Part shown: positions 52,163-61,352 of the stretch, in pieces
Layout: each line of letters begins with the position of its first letter
Position numbering within the stretch: the first letter of the stretch is position 1
From: Deltaproteobacteria bacterium
Lineage (GTDB): Bacteria > Myxococcota > Kuafuiibacteriia > Kuafuiibacteriales > Kuafuiibacteriaceae
Assembly (NCBI GenBank): GCA_020632995.1
Contig: JACKEN010000011.1
Coordinates: 161,812-225,811, forward strand
Direction: 5' to 3'
DNA length: 64,000 bases
Made by a program: the position numbers and the translations under genes
The notes under the pieces: generated by a model
Databases searched by the model: none
What the model was told of the DNA's origin: nothing
What the model saw: the letters and a program-made list of their open reading frames with translations, nothing else

Positions 52163-54850
52163 ATGCCCGCCCTTGTGCCAAAGGTTGCGGCTCTCTGTAC
52201 GACCCACCCGCGTCGGGTGCTCGCGATAGCCGTCCTGGTGACCTTGCCCGTGCTCCCGGTGGCGGCGACCCTGGACGTCTCCACCTCCCGCACCGCCCTG
52301 GTCAGCGAGGCCAACCCCCACTGGCAGCGGTACATGGGCTTCGCCCACGAGTTCGGGATCCCGGAGGACCTGGTGGTGGTGGTCCGGGGCGAGCCGGCCA
52401 AGGTCCACGCGTTCGCCGACGCGGTGGCGGCTCGGCTCGGCCACGACACCGCGCAGGTGAAGGCCGTGTTCCACCGGGTGGACCTGTCGGCGTTCGAAGA
52501 GCGGGCCCCGCTCTTCCTCGAGGCCTCGGTGCTCGAGGTCCTCGAGAAGCTGGCCAAGGATCCGGCGGTGGGCCGGCTCCGCTCGGATCCGGACCCGGCG
52601 GGGCGGCTGCAGGCGTTGGCCGACATCCTCGAGGCGGTGCCCCGGGTGGTCTCGGACAACCGCGCGGGGGCGGAGACCACCCTGATGGCCAACGCCCTCG
52701 AGTCCATGATGGACGGGCTGCAGCGCTACACCCTGGACGGGAAGCGGGATCCGATCGTCCTGGCGGACCGCGACGCGGCGATGGAGACCGCCCTCGGGGG
52801 CAAGAAGGAGAGCGCCCTCGATCCGAAGGGCTACCTCACCACCGACTCGGGCAAGACCGGGGTGATCTTCGTGCGGCCCACCTACACGCGGGACGAGATG
52901 AGCGTGGTGGTGCCCTTCGTGGCCCTGGTGCGGAGCGCCTGCGAGGCGGCGGCCCAGGAGCACCCCGGCGTGCAGTTCGGGTTGACGGGGATCCCGGCGA
53001 GCGAGGTGGACGAGCTCAAGTCGATCACCCACGACACCCTGATCACCTCGATCATCGCCCTGGTCGGGGTGGTGGCCCTCTTCATGCTCTACTTCCCGGC
53101 CCTGCGCCTGCTCGCCATCTCGATGGTGCCGGTGCTCTTCGGGACGATCTGGACCGCCGCGTTCATCAAGCTGGCCTTCGGCTACGTCAACCTGATGTCC
53201 TCGATCTTCCTCGTGGTGCTCATCGGGTTGGGCATCGACTTCTCGGTCCACATCGCGTCGCGCTTCCTCGAGCAGCGCCGGGCCGGCGACGGCGCTGACG
53301 TGGCCGCCTTCACCGCGGTGTCCTGCGCGGGGCGGGCGGTGCTCACCGGCGCGGTGACCACCGCGGGCGCGTTCCTCGCGGTGGGGTGGTGCGGCTTCAA
53401 GGGGATCGAGGAGCTTGGGATCGGGGCCTCGGTGGGCCTCATGATCACCGTGACCGCGGCCCTCACCGTGTTCCCCGCGATCCTCTCGCTCATGGGGGCG
53501 AGCCTGCCCGCGGTCGAGGTCCGCACCGGGCACACCCGGGCCATCGTGCACCGCGTGCTGCAAGCTCGCCTGCCGATCTTGATCGTGGCGCTGGGGCTCA
53601 CCGTGCCCCTCGGCTACCTGGCGTGGCGCACCCCCTTCGACTTCAGCCTCCTGAACCTGCTGCCGAAGGACGCCGAGAGCGCCCGGCTGATGAAGGAGAT
53701 GATCGACAACCGGGACCTGTCGGCCAACGCGGTGGCGGTGGCGGTGGACGACCTCGACGAGGCCCGCGACATGGAGGCCCGCCTGCGCGCCCTCCCCACC
53801 GTGTACAGCGTGGTGAGCGCGGCCTCGTTCCTCCCGCCCGATCAGGACGTCCGGATGCAGGCCCTGGCCCGCATCCAGCTCGCCCTGCGCGAGGGCCAGG
53901 AGGCGGCCCGGGCCGAGGCGCGGCCGGCGCCGACCCTGCCCGAGGCGGTGGCGTCGCTCGAGGCGGCGCTGGAGCGCCTGTCGGAGCTGGCCTTCGCGGC
54001 CGGCAACCAGAAGGAGGCGGTCGAGCACCTCGAGAAGAGCCTGGACGCGGTGGCGCGGCTCCGGGAGGTGCTCGAGGAGACCGGGGTGACCCCGGAGATC
54101 TCCGCCGGGGCCAAGGAGTTCGGCCAGCGCCTGGGCGAGGTCCTCGACACCCTCTCGTCCCGGGTCGACCTCGTGCTCGCGGCCGGCCCGCTGACCCCCG
54201 AGGTGTTGCCGGCCAACCTGCGGCAGCGCTTCGTCAGCAACAAGGGCCGCTTCGCGGTCTACGCGGTGCCGAAGGACAGCATGTGGGATCGGGCGGCCCT
54301 CGAGCGCTTCATCATGGACGTGCGGGGGGTGGCGCCGGGGGTCACCGGGTTCCCGGAGACGTTCTACGAGAACGCCGGCCTCATCCAGCGCGGGTTCTAT
54401 GCCGCCTCGCTGTACGCCTCGATCGCGGTGGTGGTGCTGCTGTGGATCGACCTGCGGCGCCTACGCTACGTGCTCTACGCGCTGATCCCGGTGGGGCTCG
54501 GCGCGGTGTGGATGCTGGGCTGGATGGGCCTGATGGACCTGCCCTACAACCTGGCCAACATCGTGGGGCTGCCGCTGATCATCGGGGTGGGCATCGACAG
54601 CGGGGTCCACGTGCTCCATCGCTACCTGGAGACGGGGTCGGTCGAGACGGCCACGGTCAAGACCGGCGGCGCGGTGATGCTGTCGTCGCTGACCACCATG
54701 GTGGGGTTTGGCTCTTTGGCGTTTGCGTCCCATCGCGGCTACAGCAGCTTGGGACAGATCCTGTTCCTTGGGGTGGGTGCGTGTCTCATGATGGCCGTCA
54801 CCGTGCTCCCCGCGGTGCTGGCCATGGTCGACCGGCCCGCCAAGGACTGA
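52163..54850 (+). CDS. MMPL/RND-superfamily exporter (HpnN-like)
   Basis: 895 aa, ATG. First helix at about 20-38, a large periplasmic domain, five to six helices near 300-440, second helix at about 465-485, second periplasmic domain with a coiled-coil section, and a final helix bundle with GVGIDSGVHVLHRYLE. The first bundle has the matching GLGIDFSVHIASRFLE. This two-fold RND plan with one chain is that of MMPL and hopanoid-transport HpnN proteins, proton-driven lipid or hydrophobe exporters of the inner membrane. Hopanoid genes are not nearby. The lipoprotein gene 18 bp downstream is likely its partner. Confidence 0.9.
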   Translation: MPALVPKVAALCTTHPRRVLAIAVLVTLPVLPVAATLDVSTSRTALVSEANPHWQRYMGFAHEFGIPEDLVVVVRGEPAKVHAFADAVAARLGHDTAQVKAVFHRVDLSAFEERAPLFLEASVLEVLEKLAKDPAVGRLRSDPDPAGRLQALADILEAVPRVVSDNRAGAETTLMANALESMMDGLQRYTLDGKRDPIVLADRDAAMETALGGKKESALDPKGYLTTDSGKTGVIFVRPTYTRDEMSVVVPFVALVRSACEAAAQEHPGVQFGLTGIPASEVDELKSITHDTLITSIIALVGVVALFMLYFPALRLLAISMVPVLFGTIWTAAFIKLAFGYVNLMSSIFLVVLIGLGIDFSVHIASRFLEQRRAGDGADVAAFTAVSCAGRAVLTGAVTTAGAFLAVGWCGFKGIEELGIGASVGLMITVTAALTVFPAILSLMGASLPAVEVRTGHTRAIVHRVLQARLPILIVALGLTVPLGYLAWRTPFDFSLLNLLPKDAESARLMKEMIDNRDLSANAVAVAVDDLDEARDMEARLRALPTVYSVVSAASFLPPDQDVRMQALARIQLALREGQEAARAEARPAPTLPEAVASLEAALERLSELAFAAGNQKEAVEHLEKSLDAVARLREVLEETGVTPEISAGAKEFGQRLGEVLDTLSSRVDLVLAAGPLTPEVLPANLRQRFVSNKGRFAVYAVPKDSMWDRAALERFIMDVRGVAPGVTGFPETFYENAGLIQRGFYAASLYASIAVVVLLWIDLRRLRYVLYALIPVGLGAVWMLGWMGLMDLPYNLANIVGLPLIIGVGIDSGVHVLHRYLETGSVETATVKTGGAVMLSSLTTMVGFGSLAFASHRGYSSLGQILFLGVGACLMMAVTVLPAVLAMVDRPAKD

Positions 54851-54868
54851 TATCCGTCCCGCCGGACC

Positions 54869-55684
54869 GTGAACGCGTCGTCGATCCGCATCCCGTTGGC
54901 GCTCCTGGTGGGGGCGAGCGTGCTGGCCGGCTGCCCCCGGCCCCACCGGCCCGGCCCCTACGATCCCATGCTGGCCGACCTCGGCCCGACCGCCGAGCCG
55001 CTCCCGGAGGGCGAGGAGGCGCTCCTCGCCGCCGCGGACGAGGCGGCGGCGCACGGCCCCGAGTCCGCGTACATGGTCCGCAGCCTGCGCTGCGCCAACG
55101 CGGTGCTGGCCGAGCGCCCGGACGATCAGGAGGCGGCGTGGCGGGCGGCCCGGGCCCTGTACTTCTTGAGCGAGCTCGCCGGCGGCGGCGACGAGGCGGC
55201 CGACCTCGCCGCCCGCTGCATCGACATCTCCGCCGTGGCCACCCGGAGCGGCGACTCCGCGGCCGGCTTCTACTACGCGGCCCTCTGCATGGGGGCGCGG
55301 GCCCAGGTGCGCAGCCTGGAGGCGATCGGCCTGCTCCCGCAGATGGTCGACGCGGGCCGCACCGCGCTCGAGCTCGACCCCCTCGTCGTGCACGCGGGGC
55401 CCCACCGGCTCCTGGGCGGCATCTACCTGCGCGCCCCCGCCTGGCCCACCTCGGTCGGCGACATCGACGAGGCCCTGACCCAGCTCGGCAAGGCGGTCGC
55501 CCTGGCCCCGGACTGGGCCGAGAATCAGCTCTTCTGGGCCGAGGCCCTCGAAGCCGACGAGCGCACCGAGGAGGCCCGGGCCGCCCTGGCCGAGGCGGAG
55601 CGGCTGATGGCGGTGCCCGAGATGGCGGCGTGGGCCCGGCTGTGGGCCGCGGACGTCGAGAAGCTGAAGAAGAAGCTGAGGTAG
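54869..55684 (+). CDS. TPR-like lipoprotein (TAtT-type helical repeat)
   Basis: 271 aa, GTG start, lipobox VLAGC. Helical hairpins of tetratricopeptide character (AWRAARALYFLSELAGG; GFYYAALCMGARAQVRSLE; ALTQLGKAVALAPDWAENQL) resemble the T component lipoproteins of TRAP-type systems. It probably forms a periplasmic helical scaffold for the MMPL exporter encoded just upstream. Assignment to the TAtT family is from memory of motif style, so moderate. Confidence 0.75.
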   Translation: MNASSIRIPLALLVGASVLAGCPRPHRPGPYDPMLADLGPTAEPLPEGEEALLAAADEAAAHGPESAYMVRSLRCANAVLAERPDDQEAAWRAARALYFLSELAGGGDEAADLAARCIDISAVATRSGDSAAGFYYAALCMGARAQVRSLEAIGLLPQMVDAGRTALELDPLVVHAGPHRLLGGIYLRAPAWPTSVGDIDEALTQLGKAVALAPDWAENQLFWAEALEADERTEEARAALAEAERLMAVPEMAAWARLWAADVEKLKKKLR

Positions 55685-55696
55685 CCCGGTCGTGCT

Positions 55697-56239
55697 TCAG
55701 CCGAAGCAGATGTTCCGGCAGAACTCGGCCTGATCGCCCTCGGGGCACCGGGGGATGAAGCGCAAGGTGCCCTTCACCCCGGGGGTCTCCGCGTCCTTCG
55801 AGATCTCGACCTCGAGCTCGATGGTCTCGTCCGCCACCGGGATGCCGATCGGGGTCGGGCACAGGAAGAGGGGCACCACCCCCTCGAGCTCCACCTTGCC
55901 GGCGGTGGCCGAGGGGATGAACACGTGGGTGCGCTCGGAGCGGGAGACGAGGTCGCCCGCCGGGTCGCGCCGCGCCACCCGCTTCACGAGGGGGCGCTCG
56001 CCCATGCCCGCCACCGCGGCCTCGTCGACCTGCACGTCGATGTAGACGTGAAAGCCACCTTGCGCGCCGGGCTCGAGGGTGAGCTCGACCCCGTCCTCGA
56101 GGGGCACGAAGGGCCCGGAGCCGCCCTGGGCCCCGGTGCCGACGCTGACCTCATTGGACGGGTCGGGCCCCGGCCCAGGCGGGGTGGTGCCACCGCACGC
56201 GGCCAGGCCGAGCAGGGTGATGAGGGGGAGGGTGCGCAT
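55697..56239 (-). CDS. Small lipoprotein, unknown function
   Basis: 180 aa, ATG. Lipobox LGLAAC, Gly/Pro-rich spacer, then a beta-rich domain (GGFHVYIDVQVDEAAVAG; THVFIPSATAGKVELEG) ending in a Cys-rich tail with CPEG, FCRNIC. It is not a family I recognise. It is convergent with the TPR lipoprotein gene (12 bp between stops) and lies downstream of the DUF2330 gene on the same strand. Confidence 0.75.
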   Translation of the reverse strand: MRTLPLITLLGLAACGGTTPPGPGPDPSNEVSVGTGAQGGSGPFVPLEDGVELTLEPGAQGGFHVYIDVQVDEAAVAGMGERPLVKRVARRDPAGDLVSRSERTHVFIPSATAGKVELEGVVPLFLCPTPIGIPVADETIELEVEISKDAETPGVKGTLRFIPRCPEGDQAEFCRNICFG

Positions 56240-56295
56240 GGCGGGCGTCCTTTGGATCCTACTCGCCGCCGCGGTCGCCGGGCTCGGCTTTCGGC

Positions 56296-57981
56296 TCAGC
56301 GCCGCCGCCGCACCATGACGAGGCCGAAGGCGAGGCCGGCCAGCACCAGGGCGTTGGCAAGGCCACCCTTGCCCTCGGCGTCGGCGGTGCAGGCGCAGCC
56401 GCCGTCACCCAGGTCGCCGTCGGAGATGCGGGTGCTGTTGTCGATCTCGATCTGGGGGGCGCCCTCCTCGCGGAGCAGCTCGATGCGGCGGCTGTAGGGC
56501 ACGCCAGCGCGGTCGCGCTCCAGCCACGCCTGGCCGTCCTCGACGTAGAAGCGGCGGCCGTCGGGGAGCTCCAGGATGCCGGAGCCCTCGATGTTCCCGT
56601 CCGCGTCGCAGATCTGGGTGAAGGTCGCGTTGTGCTCGTTGTCGACGTCGGGCAGCGAGGGGTTGAAGGAGAAGGTCGGGTCGGTGGTCATCTCCTCGGG
56701 CGAGAGGGTGGTGTACATGCGGGTCATCTTCTTGTTGTCGCGGAAGAGCTGACCCGCCTTCTGGGTGGGCTCCACGATGCGCTCCCAGAGCTGCTGGGTG
56801 ATCTCGCCCGCGTTCAGCACGACGTCGTAGCCCTCGAAGGCCTCCGCGTTCTGCTCGCGGAAGTAGCTCGACAGGTAGTACTCCGCGTTGTTGTAGAAGT
56901 CGGCCTCTTCGATCTTGCCCTGCAGGCCGGGCGGGAAGGGGATGTGCTCGCGCAGCGTGCCGATCAGGTTGGCGGTCCAGGCGAAGCCGTAGTTGCGGAG
57001 GTACTGCACGTAGGTGCCCGGGTCGGTGATCGCCTCGAGCTCGGCCCGGTTCCCGAAGCGCCCCTGATAGTCGAGGAGGTTCTGCATGCGGTCCACCGAG
57101 CCCGCGTACTCGGTCACGAAGGACTGCCCGTCCTTGGCCTCGTTGGTGGCGGCGATGATGACGTCGTTGTAGTTCTGCCCGGCGTTGAACCAGTCGATGT
57201 ACTCCTCGTTCAGCACGGTGTGCCGGTAGTTGCGCGGGATGGCGCGGTACTCGCCGAGCACCCAGACCCGGATGCCCATGTTCGGGTTGGCGGCCACCTG
57301 GGTCAGGATGATCGGGATCATCGGCAGGTCGGACTCGTAGCGCAGCACCACCGGCTGGATGTCACCCACGTCGTTCCCCTTCCTGAGCTTGAGGGCGAGG
57401 AAGTAGGCGCCGGGGTGGATGTACGGGCCCACCACGTCCTCGGTGCCGCCGGGGATGAAGTAGTGGTTCTCGGTCAGCCAGGTGAACATCTCGTCCCGGT
57501 CGTCGGCGCGGAGCACCGCGTAGTCGAAGGGCCCGATGCTGTCCTGCTTCACCACCACCTCGGGGTCGGGGCTCTGCTCGTCGGGGCTCCGGGTGGCGTC
57601 GTTCTGGACCCCGCCCGCGAGGGGGACCGCCAGGCACTGATCCTCGAACACCCGGTTGAGCCGGTACTTGGGCTGGGTGGTGGCGATCAGCTGGGCGAAC
57701 AGCTCGTCCGTCCCGAGCTCCATGTCGGGCACCGAGGGCAGGGGGAGGATCCAGCCGAACTCGCTGGCCTCGCCCTGGTACTGGATCTGGATGTGGGCGG
57801 TGACCACCCCATCCTCGTGGGAGAACACGATCTGCTCGCCCGCCTGCACCACCGGCACCGAGGGGTCCGGCGGGGCGAAGCAGCCACACGCGTCGGCCCG
57901 CTGGGCCGGGAAGGTCATGAGGGCGCCGATGGCGGCGCCGACCGCGAGGGTTGGGGCGAGTCGAAGTCGTGGCATGAGCAT
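56296..57981 (-). CDS. DUF2330 protein with MYXO-CTERM-like sorting tail
   Basis: 561 aa from ATG 57981 (a GTG at 57993 and an ATG at 57975 are alternatives). Signal peptide to about ADAC, then CGCFAPPDPSVPVVQAGEQI, the typical start of DUF2330 proteins, with EFGWILPLPSVPDMELG. The C-terminus has GGCACTADAEGKGG, one hydrophobic helix and four Arg: the MYXO-CTERM pattern thought to direct processing and surface anchoring in Myxococcota. The function of DUF2330 is not known. Confidence 0.9.
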   Translation of the reverse strand: MLMPRLRLAPTLAVGAAIGALMTFPAQRADACGCFAPPDPSVPVVQAGEQIVFSHEDGVVTAHIQIQYQGEASEFGWILPLPSVPDMELGTDELFAQLIATTQPKYRLNRVFEDQCLAVPLAGGVQNDATRSPDEQSPDPEVVVKQDSIGPFDYAVLRADDRDEMFTWLTENHYFIPGGTEDVVGPYIHPGAYFLALKLRKGNDVGDIQPVVLRYESDLPMIPIILTQVAANPNMGIRVWVLGEYRAIPRNYRHTVLNEEYIDWFNAGQNYNDVIIAATNEAKDGQSFVTEYAGSVDRMQNLLDYQGRFGNRAELEAITDPGTYVQYLRNYGFAWTANLIGTLREHIPFPPGLQGKIEEADFYNNAEYYLSSYFREQNAEAFEGYDVVLNAGEITQQLWERIVEPTQKAGQLFRDNKKMTRMYTTLSPEEMTTDPTFSFNPSLPDVDNEHNATFTQICDADGNIEGSGILELPDGRRFYVEDGQAWLERDRAGVPYSRRIELLREEGAPQIEIDNSTRISDGDLGDGGCACTADAEGKGGLANALVLAGLAFGLVMVRRRR

Positions 57982-58164
57982 GTGAACGGACACCCATTAC
58001 AAGAGGTATGCCGAACCTGGGGCTTTGGGCCAGCCTCCCATCGGGCCTCAGATTGTTGAGGCTGTGCCACCGGGCGCGCGGGATTTCCGTAGGCCACCCG
58101 CCAGCCCGGGCCCCAGGCCTCCTTTGACAGCGGCCGACGGGCCCCGCTACCGTCCGGTGGCCAG

Positions 58165-58848
58165 GTGTCCCACCCCGTCCCCCGCTGCGTGCTCCTGTTC
58201 GCGCGCTCCGACGCCGCCGAGGCCCGGGCCAAGGGCCTGGGGCCCCGGGGCGCCGCCCTCTTCGCCCTCGCCCGCGAGCGGCTGGCCTGCGCGGTGGCCG
58301 CCCTGCCTGGGGTCGACCTCGTGGTGGCGGGCGCTGCCGGTGCGCTCACGCCCTGCCACGTCCTGCCGCAGCGGGGCGCTACCTTCGGCGCGCGCTTTCG
58401 GGCCGCGGTGGAGGACGCCCGCGCCCTCGGCTACCGCGAGGTGGTGGTGGTGGGCCTGGACGTGCCCCGGCTGGACGCCGGGTGCCTCCGGGCCGCCTTC
58501 GCCGCCCTCGCGCGGGGTGAGGTGGTGCTCGGGCCGAGCCCGGACGGCGGGGTCTACCTCGTAGGGTTGGGTGAGGCCGACCTGAGCCGGCTCGATCGGG
58601 TGAGGTGGCTGGGCCGGCGGGTCCAGGCGGACCTGGCCATCGCCTGGCCCGAGGCCACGTGGATCGAGGCGCGGGCCGACGTGGACGGCGGCGCCGACGT
58701 GAAACGTGCGGCCCGGGGCGACCGTACCTGGGCCGCGGTGCTGCGGACCCTCTGGCCTCCCGTCCTCGCCCCCGCGCTGGCGCCCCGGATGGTCGCGTCC
58801 GTGCCCTCGCCCCGCGCCCACGGCAGCCGCGGCCCCCCCGCGGTCTGA
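58165..58848 (+). CDS. DUF2064-family glycosyltransferase (TIGR04282-like)
   Basis: 227 aa, GTG start. GT-A-like DUF2064 protein: LFARSDAAEARAKGLGPRGA opening, then VVVVGLDVPRLDAG and GPSPDGGVYLVGL, the family's signature. Close relatives are annotated as arsenosugar-biosynthesis glycosyltransferases (TIGR04282). Arg-rich C-terminus. It is 104 bp upstream of the AhpD-like gene, so it may be transcribed with it or separately. The acceptor and sugar donor are not visible. Confidence 0.82.
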   Translation: MSHPVPRCVLLFARSDAAEARAKGLGPRGAALFALARERLACAVAALPGVDLVVAGAAGALTPCHVLPQRGATFGARFRAAVEDARALGYREVVVVGLDVPRLDAGCLRAAFAALARGEVVLGPSPDGGVYLVGLGEADLSRLDRVRWLGRRVQADLAIAWPEATWIEARADVDGGADVKRAARGDRTWAAVLRTLWPPVLAPALAPRMVASVPSPRAHGSRGPPAV

Positions 58849-58952
58849 GTCGCACTCAGCCTGTCAACCAGACCTGCACCCGAGTGCGGGTCCCGAACGC
58901 GTCAACCCGGGTTGACGCTGCTGTCCCGCGCCGACGCGGGAGGAGTCTCATC

Positions 58953-59282
58953 GTGCCGAGCTACTATCAGTCCGAGGACCTGGCCCGCTTCTCCGAGCTC
59001 TCGAAGACCAACCCCGAGCACTACGCGAAGTACATGGCCTGGTACGCCCACGCCATGGAGGACGGCGCCCTCCCGAGCAAGGTGAAGAAGCTCATCGCCC
59101 TCGCCGCCGCGTTCGCGATCGACGAGCCCTACTGCATCGACTCGTACGCCAAGCAGTGCCTCGCCGCCGGCTTCAGCCCGGAGGAGATGGGGGAGGCGGC
59201 CAACGTGGTGGCGGCCATCCGCGGCGGCGGGGTGGTGGCCCACTGGGTCCAGGCCTGCAACACGCTGGAGCGAGAGGAGTAG
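58953..59282 (+). CDS. AhpD-like / carboxymuconolactone-decarboxylase-fold protein (arsenosugar-peroxidase type)
   Basis: 109 aa, GTG with GGAGGAG at good spacing. It resembles the arsenosugar-biosynthesis-associated peroxidase-like family (LPSKVKKLIALAAAFAIDEP, then YCIDSYAKQCLAAGFSPEEM, and VAAIRGGGVVAHWVQACN). AhpD proteins use CxxC; here the first Cys is Glu (EPYC) and only the second remains, though another Cys lies seven residues on. First gene of a tight four-gene operon. Confidence 0.85.
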   Translation: MPSYYQSEDLARFSELSKTNPEHYAKYMAWYAHAMEDGALPSKVKKLIALAAAFAIDEPYCIDSYAKQCLAAGFSPEEMGEAANVVAAIRGGGVVAHWVQACNTLEREE

Positions 59283-59289
59283 CGAGGCC

Positions 59290-60450
59290 ATGAAGCGGCT
59301 GGTGGTCATCGGCGCGGGCCCGGTGGGCCTGGAGGCGGCGCTCTACGCGAGCGCGCGCGGCTTCGACGTCACGGTGCTCGAGCGCGGCCAGGTGGGCGCC
59401 TCGCTCCTTCGCTGGGGGCCGACCCGGTTGTTCAGCCCGTTCGGGATGAACGTCTCGGATAGGGTGAAGGCGCTCCTCGGGGCCGACGCGCCGGCCGAGG
59501 ACGCGCTCCTCACCGGGCCGGAGCTCGTGGCGCGGGTGCTCGAGCCGGTGGCGGCCAGCCTGGGCGAGCGGGTGCGTACCGGGGTGGAGGTGGTGTCGAT
59601 CGGGCGTTCGCGCATGACCCGCCGCGACAGGCCCGGCAACCCGCTCCGCTTCGAGCGCACCTTCAGCCTGCTGGTGGCGAGCGCGGCGGGGGAGGAGACC
59701 CTCGAGGCCGACATCGTCCTGGACTGCTCCGGGGTCGGGGTGCCGTGCTGGGCGGGGGAGGGCGGTCGGCCCGCCCCGGGCGAGCGCGCGGCGGCGAGCC
59801 GGGTGGTCCACTACCTCGGCGACCTCGAGGACAAGGCAAGCGAGGTTGCCGGGCGCAGGGTGCTCGTGGTGGGCAACGGCCACTCCGCCGCCAACGCGGT
59901 GGTGTGGCTCGCCGACCTTGCAGAGGCCAACCCGACCACCCGGGTGACCTGGGCGGTGCGGGGCCTGAACCGGCGCCCGGTGCAGGCGGTGGCGCAAGAT
60001 CCCCTGCCGGAGCGGGCGGCGATCGTGGACCGGGCCAACGACCTGGCCGAGCACCCGCCGGCGTTCCTGACCGTCGAGCGCAGGGCCCACATCTTGGGGA
60101 TGCGCGACGGGCCGGACGGGGTGGAGGTGCGCTTCTCAGGCGACCGCAAGGCGACCTTCGATCTCGTGGGCGCCTTCACCGGCTATCGGCCCGACCACCG
60201 GCTGATCCGCGAGCTGGCGGTGGCGGTGTCGCCGGTGAGCGAGGGCACCGCGCCGCTCTACACCGCGCTCGCCTGCGTCACCGACTGCCTCGCGGTGCCG
60301 AAGCCCTCGGCCGAGGACCTCGAGACCGGGGAGCCCGGCTACTACCTGGTGGGGAGCAAGAGCTACGGCCGGATGGCCTCGTTCCTGCTCAAGGACGGCA
60401 TCTCCCAGGTCGAGACGATCGTGGACCGCCTGGCGGGGGGGCGGCGCTGA
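59290..60450 (+). CDS. FAD-dependent pyridine-nucleotide oxidoreductase-like flavoprotein
   Basis: 386 aa, ATG 7 bp after the AhpD-like stop. FAD site GAGPVGLEAALYA near the start with the ERG acidic end; second nucleotide-binding loop VVGNGHSAANAVVWLADL near 195-215. Architecture is that of flavin monooxygenases and thioredoxin-reductase-like enzymes, without a CxxC redox pair. It may oxidise an intermediate of the pathway encoded in this operon. Two exact dispersed palindromes (59836, 59994). Its stop overlaps the radical SAM start (TGATG). Confidence 0.85.
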   Translation: MKRLVVIGAGPVGLEAALYASARGFDVTVLERGQVGASLLRWGPTRLFSPFGMNVSDRVKALLGADAPAEDALLTGPELVARVLEPVAASLGERVRTGVEVVSIGRSRMTRRDRPGNPLRFERTFSLLVASAAGEETLEADIVLDCSGVGVPCWAGEGGRPAPGERAAASRVVHYLGDLEDKASEVAGRRVLVVGNGHSAANAVVWLADLAEANPTTRVTWAVRGLNRRPVQAVAQDPLPERAAIVDRANDLAEHPPAFLTVERRAHILGMRDGPDGVEVRFSGDRKATFDLVGAFTGYRPDHRLIRELAVAVSPVSEGTAPLYTALACVTDCLAVPKPSAEDLETGEPGYYLVGSKSYGRMASFLLKDGISQVETIVDRLAGGRR

Positions 60451-61352
60451 TGGAGCTCGTGACCCTCCCGAGCCTCATGCCCACCCCCACCGGGGCCTTC
60501 CCCGAGGTGCCCCTGTTGGCCCTCGACACCCTGTGGTTCCAGGTGAGCGGCACCATCTGCAACCTGCGTTGCCAACACTGCTTCATCTCCTGCGGGCCGG
60601 ACAACCACCGGCTGGGGATGATGAGCCTGGAGCAGGTGCTGGGCTACCTCGAGGAGGCCCGCGACCTCGGAGTGCGGGAGTACTACTTCACGGGGGGCGA
60701 GCCCTTCATGAACCGGGAGCTGGTGCCGATGCTGGCCCAGGCCCTGGCCCAGGGACCCACGTCGGTGCTCACCAACGGGGTCCTGATCAAGGCCGAGACC
60801 GCGGCGAAGCTCCGGGGGCTCCAGGACGGCTCGGAGTACTCCTTCGACCTCCGGATCTCGATGGACGGCTATGACGCCGCGACCAACGACCCGATCCGGG
60901 GGGCGGGGACCTTCGAGCGCATCATGCAGGGCATCTTGCGCCTGGCGGAGGCGGGGCTGAACCCGGTGATCACGGTGACCGAGGCGCTGCCCGACGCCCA
61001 GACCCGGGAGGGGCGGGGGCGCTTCTTGGAGTTCCTGCGCCGGGCGGGCCTGACCCAACCTCGGCTCAAGATCCTGCCGCTGTTGCGGATGGGGGCGGAG
61101 GCGGGTCGGCAGCGGGGCTACGCGCCCTGGGAGAGCCTGGCCGGCGCCCACCTCACCGAGGATGAGCTCCGGGCGCTGCAGTGCTCGTCGTGCCGGATGG
61201 TGAGCGCGGTGGGGGTGCACGTGTGCCCCATCCTGGTGGACGACCCGGTGGGGGGCATGGGGCGTAGGCTGAAGGACAGCCTGCGGCCCTTCGCCCTTGC
61301 GCACCCGGCCTGCTACACGTGCAAGGTGGACGGCCTGTCATGCACGACCTGA
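60450..61352 (+). CDS. Radical SAM enzyme with C-terminal auxiliary cysteines
   Basis: 300 aa. The CxxxCxxC cluster motif is CNLRCQHC at about residues 34-41, followed by TGGEPFMN and the SAM-binding LRISMDGYD. C-terminal CSSC, VHVC, CYTC and a final Cys form a SPASM/twitch-like auxiliary Fe-S site. It generates a 5'-deoxyadenosyl radical on an unknown substrate. Start overlaps the flavoprotein stop by one base, and its 3' end overlaps the phosphoesterase gene by 13 bp. The dispersed palindrome at 60559-60572 coincides with the codons of the cluster motif. Confidence 0.9.
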   Translation: MELVTLPSLMPTPTGAFPEVPLLALDTLWFQVSGTICNLRCQHCFISCGPDNHRLGMMSLEQVLGYLEEARDLGVREYYFTGGEPFMNRELVPMLAQALAQGPTSVLTNGVLIKAETAAKLRGLQDGSEYSFDLRISMDGYDAATNDPIRGAGTFERIMQGILRLAEAGLNPVITVTEALPDAQTREGRGRFLEFLRRAGLTQPRLKILPLLRMGAEAGRQRGYAPWESLAGAHLTEDELRALQCSSCRMVSAVGVHVCPILVDDPVGGMGRRLKDSLRPFALAHPACYTCKVDGLSCTT

